Assembly (NCBI GenBank): GCA_011523505.1
Contig: WTGP01000001.1
Location: 1-35,515 of the forward strand
DNA from: Gammaproteobacteria bacterium
Lineage (GTDB): Bacteria > Pseudomonadota > Gammaproteobacteria > Steroidobacterales > Foliamicaceae
DNA: 35,515 nucleotides
Direction: 5' to 3'
Shown: positions 18,510 to 27,500 of the stretch, piece after piece
Numbering within the stretch: the stretch's first letter is position 1
Layout of the letters: each line of letters opens with the position of its first letter
Position numbers and translations under genes: made by a program
The notes under the pieces: model-generated
Told to the model about the DNA's origin: nothing
What the model saw: the letters and a program-made list of their open reading frames with translations, nothing else
Database searches by the model: none

Positions 18510-19508
18510 TCAGGTGCGTGTGATGGAGCGGCAGCGCTCGAGCAGGTCCACGCCCAGCGGCAGCAGGTAGTGGAGCATGTCGATGAATACCCAGTTTTCG
18601 GCCAGCTTGTCGCCGTCGCGACGGTACATGTCCACGACCCGCATCTCGGTCGGCCGTTCGGACGCCGGCAGGCCCATGAAGCCGTCCCCCTGCTTCAGGC
18701 TCAGGTTGGCCCAGCCGAACCATCCGCCGTAGCAGCCTTCGGCGTGCTCCAGGACGTGTCCGTTGAACACGATGTCGTCGAGGCCGGCCCGGAACGGCCC
18801 CTGGTGCTGCACCTGGTAGCGCTCGATCGTGTAGGTGGAGCCGATGCCGGCCGGTCCGAACCAGATCATGTCGTCGTGCCAGGTGGACGCCAGCGATGAA
18901 TTGGGGGACTGCCATCCATCCTTGACGACCAGGTCGTCGCACATGCGCAGGATCAGCTCCAGGGTCTTTTTCGATTCCTCTTCTTCCTGAGGTTCGAACA
19001 GCAGACCGTCCTGGGTGCGCGGCGGCGGGTGCAGAATGCCGGAGCCGGTCTGGATCGGCAGCGGGTTCAGGCCGGCCTGCTGCATCACGCTGACGATGTC
19101 GCAGAAAAGGGCGGTTTCCGCGATCCTGCCGTCCTCGATGCGAAAGAACTCGCAATAAGGGAGCATGGCGATCTTGCCGGTCGAGGGAATGCCCAGCCAA
19201 TCGTTGTCGAACAGTCCGAAGAATTTCCCCATGCTGGTTACCCACAGCGTCCCGTCGATCCAGTTGGGAGCGGCCATGAAGATCTCCTGGCGCCGCTGCA
19301 TGCGGGGAAACGCCTCGCGCAAGGGACGCCAGACCTTTTCGGCGATCCCGCCCGCGCCCCGGATCTCGTTGAACGGATGCACGCCGCGGAAGCGCAGGTC
19401 CTCGCCGCCGTGACCAGCAATCACGGCCTCGATGCCTTCCACAACGGCGTTCTCGAATTCGTCGAAATAGCCCAGCACCAGGGCCTTTGCGTCAGCGATC
19501 TCGTTCAT
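18510..19508 (-). CDS. Two-domain SnoaL-like (NTF2-fold) protein, copy 4
   Basis: 332 residues, two NTF2-fold domains (about 5-150 and 180-320). Motifs: NDWLGIPSTGK, EFFRIEDGRIAETALFCDIVSVMQQAGL (the typical SnoaL-like terminal strand and helix), WFGPAGIGSTYTIE, and ENWVFIDMLHYLLPLGVDLLE. First gene of a two-gene leftward unit with copy 3. The start has GGAG six bases upstream. A TATAAT on the leftward strand (19574-19569) could drive the pair. Substrate and reaction are unknown. A ring-closing or epoxide-hydrolase-like activity is known in this fold but is not shown here. Confidence 0.82.
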   Translation of the reverse strand: MNEIADAKALVLGYFDEFENAVVEGIEAVIAGHGGEDLRFRGVHPFNEIRGAGGIAEKVWRPLREAFPRMQRRQEIFMAAPNWIDGTLWVTSMGKFFGLFDNDWLGIPSTGKIAMLPYCEFFRIEDGRIAETALFCDIVSVMQQAGLNPLPIQTGSGILHPPPRTQDGLLFEPQEEEESKKTLELILRMCDDLVVKDGWQSPNSSLASTWHDDMIWFGPAGIGSTYTIERYQVQHQGPFRAGLDDIVFNGHVLEHAEGCYGGWFGWANLSLKQGDGFMGLPASERPTEMRVVDMYRRDGDKLAENWVFIDMLHYLLPLGVDLLERCRSITRT

Positions 19509-19568
19509 GCGTGCTCCAGTAGAATTCAGTCCTTTACGCGGGACACGACACTAGAATTGGCGCGGTCG

Positions 19569-19574
19569 ATTATA
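19569..19574 (-). promoter_or_regulatory. Possible -10 element for the copy 4/copy 3 SnoaL-like unit
   Basis: Perfect TATAAT on the leftward strand about 60 bp before the copy 4 start; no convincing -35 element at 16-18 bp. It abuts the TTG proposed as start of the divergent PPTase. Confidence 0.3.
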
Positions 19575-20273
19575 TTGAGTAATCGCTGGTGGCGGTCCTT
19601 TTGCACGGCCGGGGAAGCCGATGTCGTACGCGTTGACCTTACACCTCGGCCCGGGCGGGAGCGGCAGGCGTTCCGTTTGCTGGATGAAGAGGAGCAGGCC
19701 CGCTGGAGCCGCTTCCGCGCCGATGCGCCGCAGCGCGAATTTGCCTTGTGCAGGGGCGCGCTTCGGGCGATCCTCTGCCAACGGCTGGCTTGCTCGAACG
19801 AGGAGTTGAAGTTCGAGGAAGGGGAATACGGGAAGCCGTCGGCGGTCGTGCGCGGGCAGCCGGCTGCCGTCAGTTTCAGCGTCAGTCACAGCGGTCGCCA
19901 TGGGCTGATCGCGCTGACCGGGCGCGGCCGGCTGGGCGTGGACGTGGAACCGCGAAGCGCTCGCCGCAACCTGGATGTGCTTATCGGCGAGACGCTCACT
20001 CCGGCGGAACAGTCGCGGCTGGCCGGCGCCGGTACAAACCGCAGGCGGCAGCTTTTCTTTCGCCTGTGGACGATGAAGGAGGCGCTGGTCAAGGCGCTGG
20101 GGACCGGCTTTCAGCTCCACATTTCCGAATTTGAGATCCCTGCGGCGATGTGCAATGGAACGAGGCTGTGCGAGTTTCGCTTTCCGCACCTGCCCGAGGT
20201 GCGCTGGCGGCTGGAGAATCTCGGCAATCCGGAATTCGCCGCGGCCATCGCGCACGAACAATCAGGCAAATGA
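19575..20273 (+). CDS. Sfp-type 4'-phosphopantetheinyl transferase
   Basis: Transfers the phosphopantetheine arm from CoA to the serine of carrier proteins, turning apo-ACP into holo-ACP. About 232 residues, right for the Sfp branch. Motifs: SFSVSHSG at about 100-107, GVDVE at 121-125 (D123 and E125 as magnesium ligands), and LWTMKEALVKALG at 164-176 (E169). There is no ATG near the conserved N-terminus; TTG at 19575 is chosen because it gives a normal N-terminus before VVRVDL, with TTG at 19557 as alternative. The frame is open back to 19029, but that part lies opposite copy 4 and is not conserved-looking. It is the obvious partner for the ACP domains of the adjacent PKS and the free ACP. 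Convergent with the hydrolase gene, overlapping it by 12 bp. Confidence 0.9.
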   Translation: MSNRWWRSFCTAGEADVVRVDLTPRPGRERQAFRLLDEEEQARWSRFRADAPQREFALCRGALRAILCQRLACSNEELKFEEGEYGKPSAVVRGQPAAVSFSVSHSGRHGLIALTGRGRLGVDVEPRSARRNLDVLIGETLTPAEQSRLAGAGTNRRRQLFFRLWTMKEALVKALGTGFQLHISEFEIPAAMCNGTRLCEFRFPHLPEVRWRLENLGNPEFAAAIAHEQSGK

Positions 20274-21194
20274 AATCTCGTCGAGGAAGCCGCGCATCGA
20301 GGCCACGCACTCGTCCGGCTTTTCGACCTGCATGAAATGGGTGGCGTCCGGAACGAAGTCGTAGTCCACGCTGAGGATGTGGCTCAGGTCCATGCTCGGC
20401 AGGTACGAGTAAGGCAGCGTGGGGTCCGCGCCGATCACCTTGATCGGACAGTGGAATGAGTCGAAATTGATGGTCACCGCAAAGACCGAGGCATATTCGA
20501 CGATCTGCGCTTCATACTCGCGCGGACAGCGCAACTCATAGCCGTCGCCATCGCCGCGCCGGCGCAGCGTCGTGTCGGCCAGCAGCCTGTGGACGCCGGG
20601 CAGCGCCTGCCGGTAGAGGGGAACGATCGCAAGCAACTCGACAAACTCGCGCAGCGTGGCGAAGTGCTCGGTGCGCCGGCGGACCTGGGCGGCGTTCTGC
20701 GTGGCCGCGGCATCGAAGTCGAAGTAGCTGCGGCCGGCCTTGCAAAGCGGCGGGTCGAACAGCACCAGGCCCGCGTAGTCCCGGCCCTTGGCGGGCGACA
20801 GCAGCGCGGCCAGCGCCGCCAGGGAATGGAATATCCCTACCGCGGGTTTCTCTCCGTAGGTCGAGTTGACCGCTTCCAGAATGCAGTCCTGGTCGTCGGC
20901 CAGCGTGGGCATGTTGTGCCTTTCCGGCGCGCTGACCTCGTTCCAGCCGTGGTTCCTCAGGTCATGGACGACGACATCGAACTCATCGGTGAGCAGCGAC
21001 CAGAAGGGATAGTACAGGTCGATCGCAAGACCGTTGCCGTGAGTCAGTATGAGCCGGGCGCCGTCCGGATTGCCATGCCGCCTGAGCACGATGACCGTGT
21101 CGTCGTCCACGCGCACGTTATGAGTGGAATGCGGCCTGGGCAGCACCCAGCGCGACTTGTACAGGCGCGTCAGCGCGTCGGCTTGCTCAGGCAA
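20262..21194 (-). CDS. Alpha/beta hydrolase, candidate release or editing enzyme of the PKS cassette
   Basis: 310 residues, alpha/beta hydrolase fold. LTHGNGLAIDLYYPF (about 50-64) forms the oxyanion loop, VVVHDLRNHGWNEVS is the next conserved turn, the nucleophile is S124 in IFHSLAA, and H286 in PDATHFMQVEKPDE is the catalytic histidine; an acid residue in the GADPTLPY region is likely. The elbow lacks the usual first glycine (FHS, not GHS). Proposed start is TTG at 21194; an internal GTG (codon 17) is an alternative, since no ATG lies before the conserved region. It lies 76 bp after the ACP gene in the same direction as PKS and ACP. The PKS has no thioesterase domain, so release or hydrolytic editing is a reasonable inference, not shown. 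Confidence 0.83.
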   Translation of the reverse strand: MPEQADALTRLYKSRWVLPRPHSTHNVRVDDDTVIVLRRHGNPDGARLILTHGNGLAIDLYYPFWSLLTDEFDVVVHDLRNHGWNEVSAPERHNMPTLADDQDCILEAVNSTYGEKPAVGIFHSLAALAALLSPAKGRDYAGLVLFDPPLCKAGRSYFDFDAAATQNAAQVRRRTEHFATLREFVELLAIVPLYRQALPGVHRLLADTTLRRRGDGDGYELRCPREYEAQIVEYASVFAVTINFDSFHCPIKVIGADPTLPYSYLPSMDLSHILSVDYDFVPDATHFMQVEKPDECVASMRGFLDEISFA

Positions 21195-21270
21195 GGCCGC
21201 GCCGGCTCCGCGCTAATTGCCGGCAGACCGAAAGAAATTCGGCTGGTCCCGCCGGTCTTTCTCCAGGCAG

Positions 21271-21516
21271 CTACGCAGCCTTGCTGTCTACGAATGCAAC
21301 AACCTTGGTGAGGTTGTCGAGGGCGGCGCAATCGTCCAGCGTAAAGGTGATGCCGAACTCGCTGGCAATCAGCTTGCCCAGCGCTACCAGGTCCATGGAC
21401 GAAACGCCGGCAGCGGCGAGGCTGAAGTTCATGTCGTCCGGAATGTCCAGCGCCTGGCCGTCCACCTCGATGTTGTCGTCTACCAGCGCCTTGATTCTTT
21501 CCGCGGTTGAAGCCAT
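21271..21516 (-). CDS. Free-standing acyl carrier protein
   Basis: 81 residues, acidic and helical, standard ACP length. The phosphopantetheine site is S40 in GVSSMDLVAL; the aspartate of the usual DSL motif is serine here, so it is an atypical carrier, although the rest of helix 2 (LVALGKLIASEFGI) is normal. GGGAG lies about 10 bases before the ATG. It sits 77 bp downstream of the PKS stop codon, same strand, and the PKS ends in a KS that has neither AT nor ACP after it. Likely role, by inference: carrier for the last condensation or for chain hand-off. It should be activated by the PPTase encoded at 19575. Confidence 0.9.
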   Translation of the reverse strand: MASTAERIKALVDDNIEVDGQALDIPDDMNFSLAAAGVSSMDLVALGKLIASEFGITFTLDDCAALDNLTKVVAFVDSKAA

Positions 21517-21593
21517 GGTGATAGGTCTCCCAAGTCAAAAGTTGTTTCGGATGCGGGCGCAATCATACTCGAAATCTCACAACCCGCGCGGTT

Positions 21594-24500
21594 CTAGGAA
21601 TTGATCCAATAGCTTCGGCGCTGGAAAGGATAGCCCGGCAGCGAAATGCGGCGGCGCTCTTCTCCGGCAAAGAGGCTCTCGAAGGACACGGCCAGCCCTT
21701 CCTCGTACGCTTTTGCAGCCGCCTGGACAGCTGAGCGGCCATTCCCGGAGTCCGGAGCGTTTCCTGCCCCGACTCCCGTTGCCGATGATGCGCCGGCGGC
21801 GCGTTGTCCTCCCCGGTCGCCGCCGTTTGCGAGCGACTTGAGTTCCTGCCGCAATGATTCGGCATCCTCGAATACCAGGCCGGCCCGGAAATCGAAATGA
21901 GTCCGTCCCACGGCCGCCGTCCATGCCATGTCGGCCAGAAGCGCCGCCATGTCCCCGTCGGAAGACATCTCTTGCGAGCGCCGGTCGAGCCATTCGAGAT
22001 ACCGCTCCGACAACTGCCGAAGGGCGTCCTCCGACTTGCCCGAAAGCGGAAGCATCCTGACGATCGGGTCGTCGGGACCTTCGCCGCGCGACGCTTCCGG
22101 ATCCCCGGAACGCTCCGGCCCGGATACGGACACGCGTATCGGGGCGCCCGCGGGATCGATCGCGCCGCCGGGACCGGTCCCGTTTGCGGCGTGCCCCTCC
22201 AGCACCACATGAGCGTTCGTTCCCGAGATCCCGAATGCGCTCACGCCCGACCTGGGCGGCCGTTCGGAATGGCCGGGCCAGGGCGTCGCGCCTGAAACGA
22301 CGCGCACCGGAAGCTCGTCCCATTCGAGGTTCGGGTTCGGGTTGTTGAAGTGCAACTGGCCGGGAATCATCCCGCGCTTCATCGCCAGCACCGCCTTGAT
22401 CAGGCCGGCAACGCCGGCGGCCGCTTCGAGGTGGCCGATGTTGGCTTTCACCGAGCCGATCAGCAGCGGCCTGTCGGACTCGCGTCCCCTGCCGTACACC
22501 GCCGCCGCGGCCTGCACCTCGATCGGGTCTCCGAGGGCGGAGCCGGCCCCATGCGCCTCGAGGTAGTCCACCGCCGACGGCGCCATGTTGGCCCTGGAAA
22601 GCGCCGTCTCGATGACCCGTTGCTGGGCCAGGCCATTGGGCGTGGTGGGACCTGCGCTGGCCCCGTTCTGGTTGACCGCCGAGCCGCGGATCACGCCCCA
22701 GATGCGGTCGCCGTCGGCCTCGGCTTCACCGAGCCGTTTCAGAACCAGCATGCCGCAGCCTTCGCTTCGGACAAAACCGTCCGCGGAAGCATCGAAGGCC
22801 TTGCATTGACCGTGGCGCGACAACATGCCCAACTCCGCCATCTCCCGGGTCACGGCGGGCGAAAGGAGCGTGTTCACGCCCCCCACCAGGGCCTGGTCCA
22901 CTTCGCCGTAGCGCAGGGCCATTACCGCCTGGTGCGCGGCAATCAGCGACGACGCGCAGTTCAGTTCCACCGGAACCGCCGGGCCTTCCAGGCCCAGTTG
23001 ATAGGCAACACGGCCCACCGTCATGCTGGTGGCGGTGCCGAGGTAGCTCACGCCCGCTTCGCCGGATTTCATCAGGTCCCGGTACTCGCTGGAAGCCAGG
23101 CCGACGTATATGCCCGTGCGGCTCCCGCGCAAGCGGTCCGAGTCCATTCCCGCGTCTTCCACGGCCTGCCAGCTCGTCTCCAGCAGCATTCGCTGCCGCG
23201 GGTCCAGCATGCGCGCCTCGATCGGCGCAATCCGGAAGAACCGGGCATCGAACTTGTCGATCTCGTCCACGAACCCGCCCTTGCGGTAGGGGGCGAACTC
23301 GGGCGGCAAATCCCGTTTGCCATCGCTCCAGGGGCCTGAACCCGCTCGGCCATCGGTAATGCCGGTGCCGCCGCCTTCGAGCTGGCGCCAGAATGCCGCG
23401 AGGTCCGGCGCCCCCGGGAAACGGCAGGCCATGCCCACTATGGCGATGCCTTCTTCTTTTCGCGGCGCCGCGGCGGCGGGTTGCGGGTCCGGCTCCGCCC
23501 GAGGGTCAGGTTCCGGCTGCGGTTCGGCTTGAGGCGCGGGGGCGGGTGCTGCGGCAGGCGCGGGCGCAGGTGCGGCCCCAAGGTCGCCGAGTTGTTCGGC
23601 TACATGGGCCGCGAATTGAGTGATGTCCGGATAGTCGAAAACCGCGGTGTTGGACGCCACATATTCCCCGGCGAACGCCCGGTTCACCCGGTTGCGGAGT
23701 TCCACCGCCATCAGCGAGTCCATCCCGAGATCGAAGAACCCGACCGTGGGCGATGGCGCGGAAGGCAATCTCAGTACCGCCTGCACTTCCTTTTGCAGGA
23801 ACGATGCCAGCAGGTCCTGATGCGCCGCCGCGGGCGAGCTCCTCAGCATGGACAGCAGATCGTCCGGCCCCGCCGCGGGATCGGTCGTTGCCTCGGAAGC
23901 GGCGGACAACAGGTCCTCAACGAGGATCGGCGGTTCTTCAACGGCCTCCGCGAAGACCGACCAGTCCATGGACATCACCACGGAATGGGTGGCGTCCTGG
24001 CGCACCAGACGATCGAAAGCCCTGATGCCCTGTTGCGGAGTGAACCAGCGTCCGCCCAGCGCCGAGCGCTGTCGGTCTATGCGTTCGCGCTGCTCCGCCG
24101 CCTCGCCGATGTCTGACCAGGCGCCCCAGGCGATTGCCTGCCCCGCGAGACCCAGCGCCCGGCGATGGCCGGCGAGCTGATCCAGGAAGGCGTTGGCGGC
24201 CGCGTGGTTGGCCTGGCCGGGGTTGCCCATGACGCCCACCCGGCTTGAGAACAGCACGAACATGTCCAGGTCGCGGTCCAGTGTCGCCCGATGCAGATGC
24301 CAGGCGCCCAGCACCTTCGGCCAAAGCACCTGCTCGAAGCGCTCCCAGCTCTGGTTGGTGAGCGCGCCGTCCGACAGCACGCCCACGCTGTGGATCACGC
24401 CCGCCAGGGGCGGCAGTTCCTCATCCATGCGGGCCAGCATCCGATCGATCGCCGCCGTGTCCGTCACGTCCGCCAGTTCCACTTCCACACGCACGCCGCG

Positions 24501-27500
24501 GTCCCGGAGCGCGCCGATGGTCTTTTCGGCGGCTTCGTCGGGCGCGCGCCGTCCGTTCAGCACGATGTTCCTTGCGCCGCGTTCGGCGAGCCAATCCGCC
24601 ACCGCGCAACCGATTCCTCCCAGGCCGCCCGTCACCAGGTAGGTACGGTCCGGCCGCAACCGGCCGTCCTTGACCGGCGGATTGGTCACGACAATCTTTC
24701 CGAGGTGCCGGGCCGAGCGCATGAAACTCAGCGCTGCGCCCGCTTCGGCCAGCGGCCATCTGCTGTGAATGATCGGCTTCAGCTCGCCTGTTCCTATGCG
24801 CGCCATCACGCCCCGCAGGACCTTGCCGACCCTGGCCGGTTCGGTCTTCTTCAATACGTCCAGCTCAAGGATGTGATAGGGCACGTCGGGCCGTACGGCC
24901 GCCATTTCCTCCTCGCTCAGGATGTCGCGCCGGGCCATCTCCACGAAACGGCCGCCCTGCCTGAGGCAGGCCAGGCTGGCATCGATGTAGCCCTCGCTCG
25001 TGAGGCTGTTCAGCACCACATCGACGCCTTCGCCGCCGGTGGCCTTGAGAATTTCTTCGCCGAACGCCGTCGTGCGGCTGTCAAAAACGTATTTCACGCC
25101 GAGCGACCGGAGATAGTCCCGCTTGGGCGCGCTGGCGGTGGCAAACACCTCCGCTCCCGCGGCCTGGACCCACTGGATAGCCGCCAGGCCCACTCCGCCT
25201 GCGCCCGCGTGGATCAGGACCCGTTCGCCCGCTTCAAGCCCCGTGAACTCGAAGGACAGCGCGGCCGAAACGTAGGCGCTGGGGATCGTGGCGAGTTCGC
25301 TAACCGAAAATCCGTCCGGCGCGGGAGCGACGAGTTCCCCGTGCGTGATCATTTCCCCGCCGAACGCGCCAAAGCCCATTCCGACCACATGGTCGCCGGC
25401 CTTCACGTGGGACACGTCGGAGCCGGCATCAAGGACGTAACCGCACATTTCGCGGCCGAGCATGCCCTCCTCGATGAATCCCAGCGACCGGAAAACGTCC
25501 CAGAAGTTGAGACCGGCGGCCTCGACCTGCACCCGGACCTCGTCCGGGTCAAGGGACCGCTCCGGCAAGGTCTGAACAAAGGGTTTGTCGAAAACGCCGT
25601 CCGGGTCGGGCGCCAGCACCCAGTCCGGTTCATCGGGCAGGTCCAGCCGCTCCGCGCCGGCGCCCTCCCGAACCAGGCGGGCCGCTAGCCGGCGGCCGCG
25701 ACGATGCGCTATGTGATCCTCGGGGTCCGGATACATGAGTTCATTGACGAGATCGGATGCGGCGCCCGGAGCGGGATCGAGGTCGAGCATCCTGGGTTTG
25801 AGGTGCGGCGCTTCGCGGGCGACGCCCTTGCCGAAACCCCAGAGCACCGAGCCCGCGGGTTCACCTCCCCGCTCGCGCTCCAGGACCTGCGCGCCGCGGG
25901 TCACGAACCACAGTCCCCTGTCCGGCACCGTGTCCGAGTCGATCACGCCCTGGACCAGCGCCAGCGCACTCGCGCCCGCCCGTCGCACGTCATCCGCCAT
26001 GTCTTCGGTCGAGGCCCGCTCCCCACCGCCGTCGAGTCCGGCGAGATGCACGATTCCACCGAGCGGCGCGTCGCCGGGAAGACTCTCGATCAGCGAGCGC
26101 CAGGAATCCCTGTCGTCCGGTTCCACGGCGACCTCGAACACCCCCGGACCGCTCTCCGGCTGCTTCCCGTTCGCCGGCGCATCCGCGCCGGCCAGCAATA
26201 CCGTCTGGTTGCGCGCAGCCAGGTCGCTCGCCAGTCCGGCCCCGAAACCCCGCGCGTCCGCAGCCAGAATCCATACGCCCGCAGGTTCTTTCACCTTCGC
26301 GGGGCCCTGGGCCACGATGACGCCTTTGTCCAGGGTCCGGTTCGGGTCGTTTTCGTCCACGCCCAGCACTTCCACTCCCTCGAAACCGGCATCGCCCAGC
26401 GCCTGCCTCCAGATCTCCGGCGTGGCCAACGCGTGGTGGGGACGGTAGTCGTCGGCAAACCGCCACCAGCCGTCCAACTGTCCGAAGGTCAGGTCCATCC
26501 AGCCCAGCCCGGTCAGGTTCTCCAGCGCGACCAACTGCCCCGATGGAGCGAGAAGTTCCCGGCAATGTGTAAGTGTCTCTTCCAGATATCGCGTTGCGTG
26601 GAGGACATTCGAGGCAATAATCAGGTCGTAACCGTGCGGGTCGAAGCCCTGCGCAATCGGGTCCTTCTCGATATCCAGCGGCACATACCGGATGCATCCT
26701 CCGGCGTCGCCGAACCTCGCTTCCGCTTCGGCAAAGAAGCCTGCGGAAATGTCCGTATAGACGTAGTCGAAACGTCCCTCGGGAAGTTCCGGCAACACCG
26801 AAGCGGTGGCGGACCCGGTGCCCGCTCCGACCTCGATCACCCGCAGGCGCCGATCGCCGGGCAGCGCGGCCACCAGGGCACGCACCGCCTCGGCCAGCAG
26901 CCCGTTTGCCGCTCGGGCCACCGGCGCCTTCAGGTACAGATCGGCCGCGGTCGGCTCGCCGCTGCTGAACAGCAGGGTCAGGGCATCCTCCTTGCCGCGA
27001 AGCACCTCGCCCAGGGCCTTGCCCGACCGCTCGAACAGTCCGACTTCGGTGAGACCGTGGGCATAGGTTCCCCTCATCCGTTCGGCCCATTCATCCAGGT
27101 CGCGGGGCATCTCGGCGGGCAAGGGATCGTCGGGACCCAGTAGCACGCGGAAACCGGCATCGGTTTCTTCCAGCACCCCGGACCTGGCGAGCATTTCGAA
27201 CATGCGGCGGAACAGGCGCGAGTGCTCGGGCAGAACGTCCATTTCCTGCCGCAATTGTTCGGGATCGACGACGTCGCCGGCGTTCCGTTGCCATCCCATT
27301 TCCTCCAGCGTGGCGAGCGCGCGCGAACGCGACCATTGCTCAAGGTCCTCAAGCAGATCGTTCCGGCCCTGGGGATCGACTCCCGCCTCCCGCAGGTAAT
27401 CGGCGAATAATTGCGTCCCGGCTGCGACAGCCGCGGGCTGTGGAAAGAAATCGGCGGAAACGATCCCGGGGGGAAGCGGCTGCTCGCGCCACTCCACCTC

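Noticed and set aside
4041..19508. SnoaL-like proteins as cyclases of the neighbouring PKS
   Set aside because: The PKS module is fully reducing and its product is unlikely to need aldol cyclisation; the genes pair with transport and redox genes instead. Left only as a remote possibility.
19029..19574. Upstream extension of the PPTase frame
   Set aside because: Lies antisense to SnoaL-like copy 4, and the protein would be far longer than any Sfp-type enzyme.
21594..21800. Thioesterase or reductase domain at the PKS C-terminus
   Set aside because: Looked for GxSxG or a Rossmann motif after KS2; only linker and post-AT sequence is present.
23480..23580. Tandem repeat or minisatellite
   Set aside because: It is the Ala/Pro/Glu-rich linker between ACP and KS2 encoded by GC-rich codons, not an exact DNA repeat.
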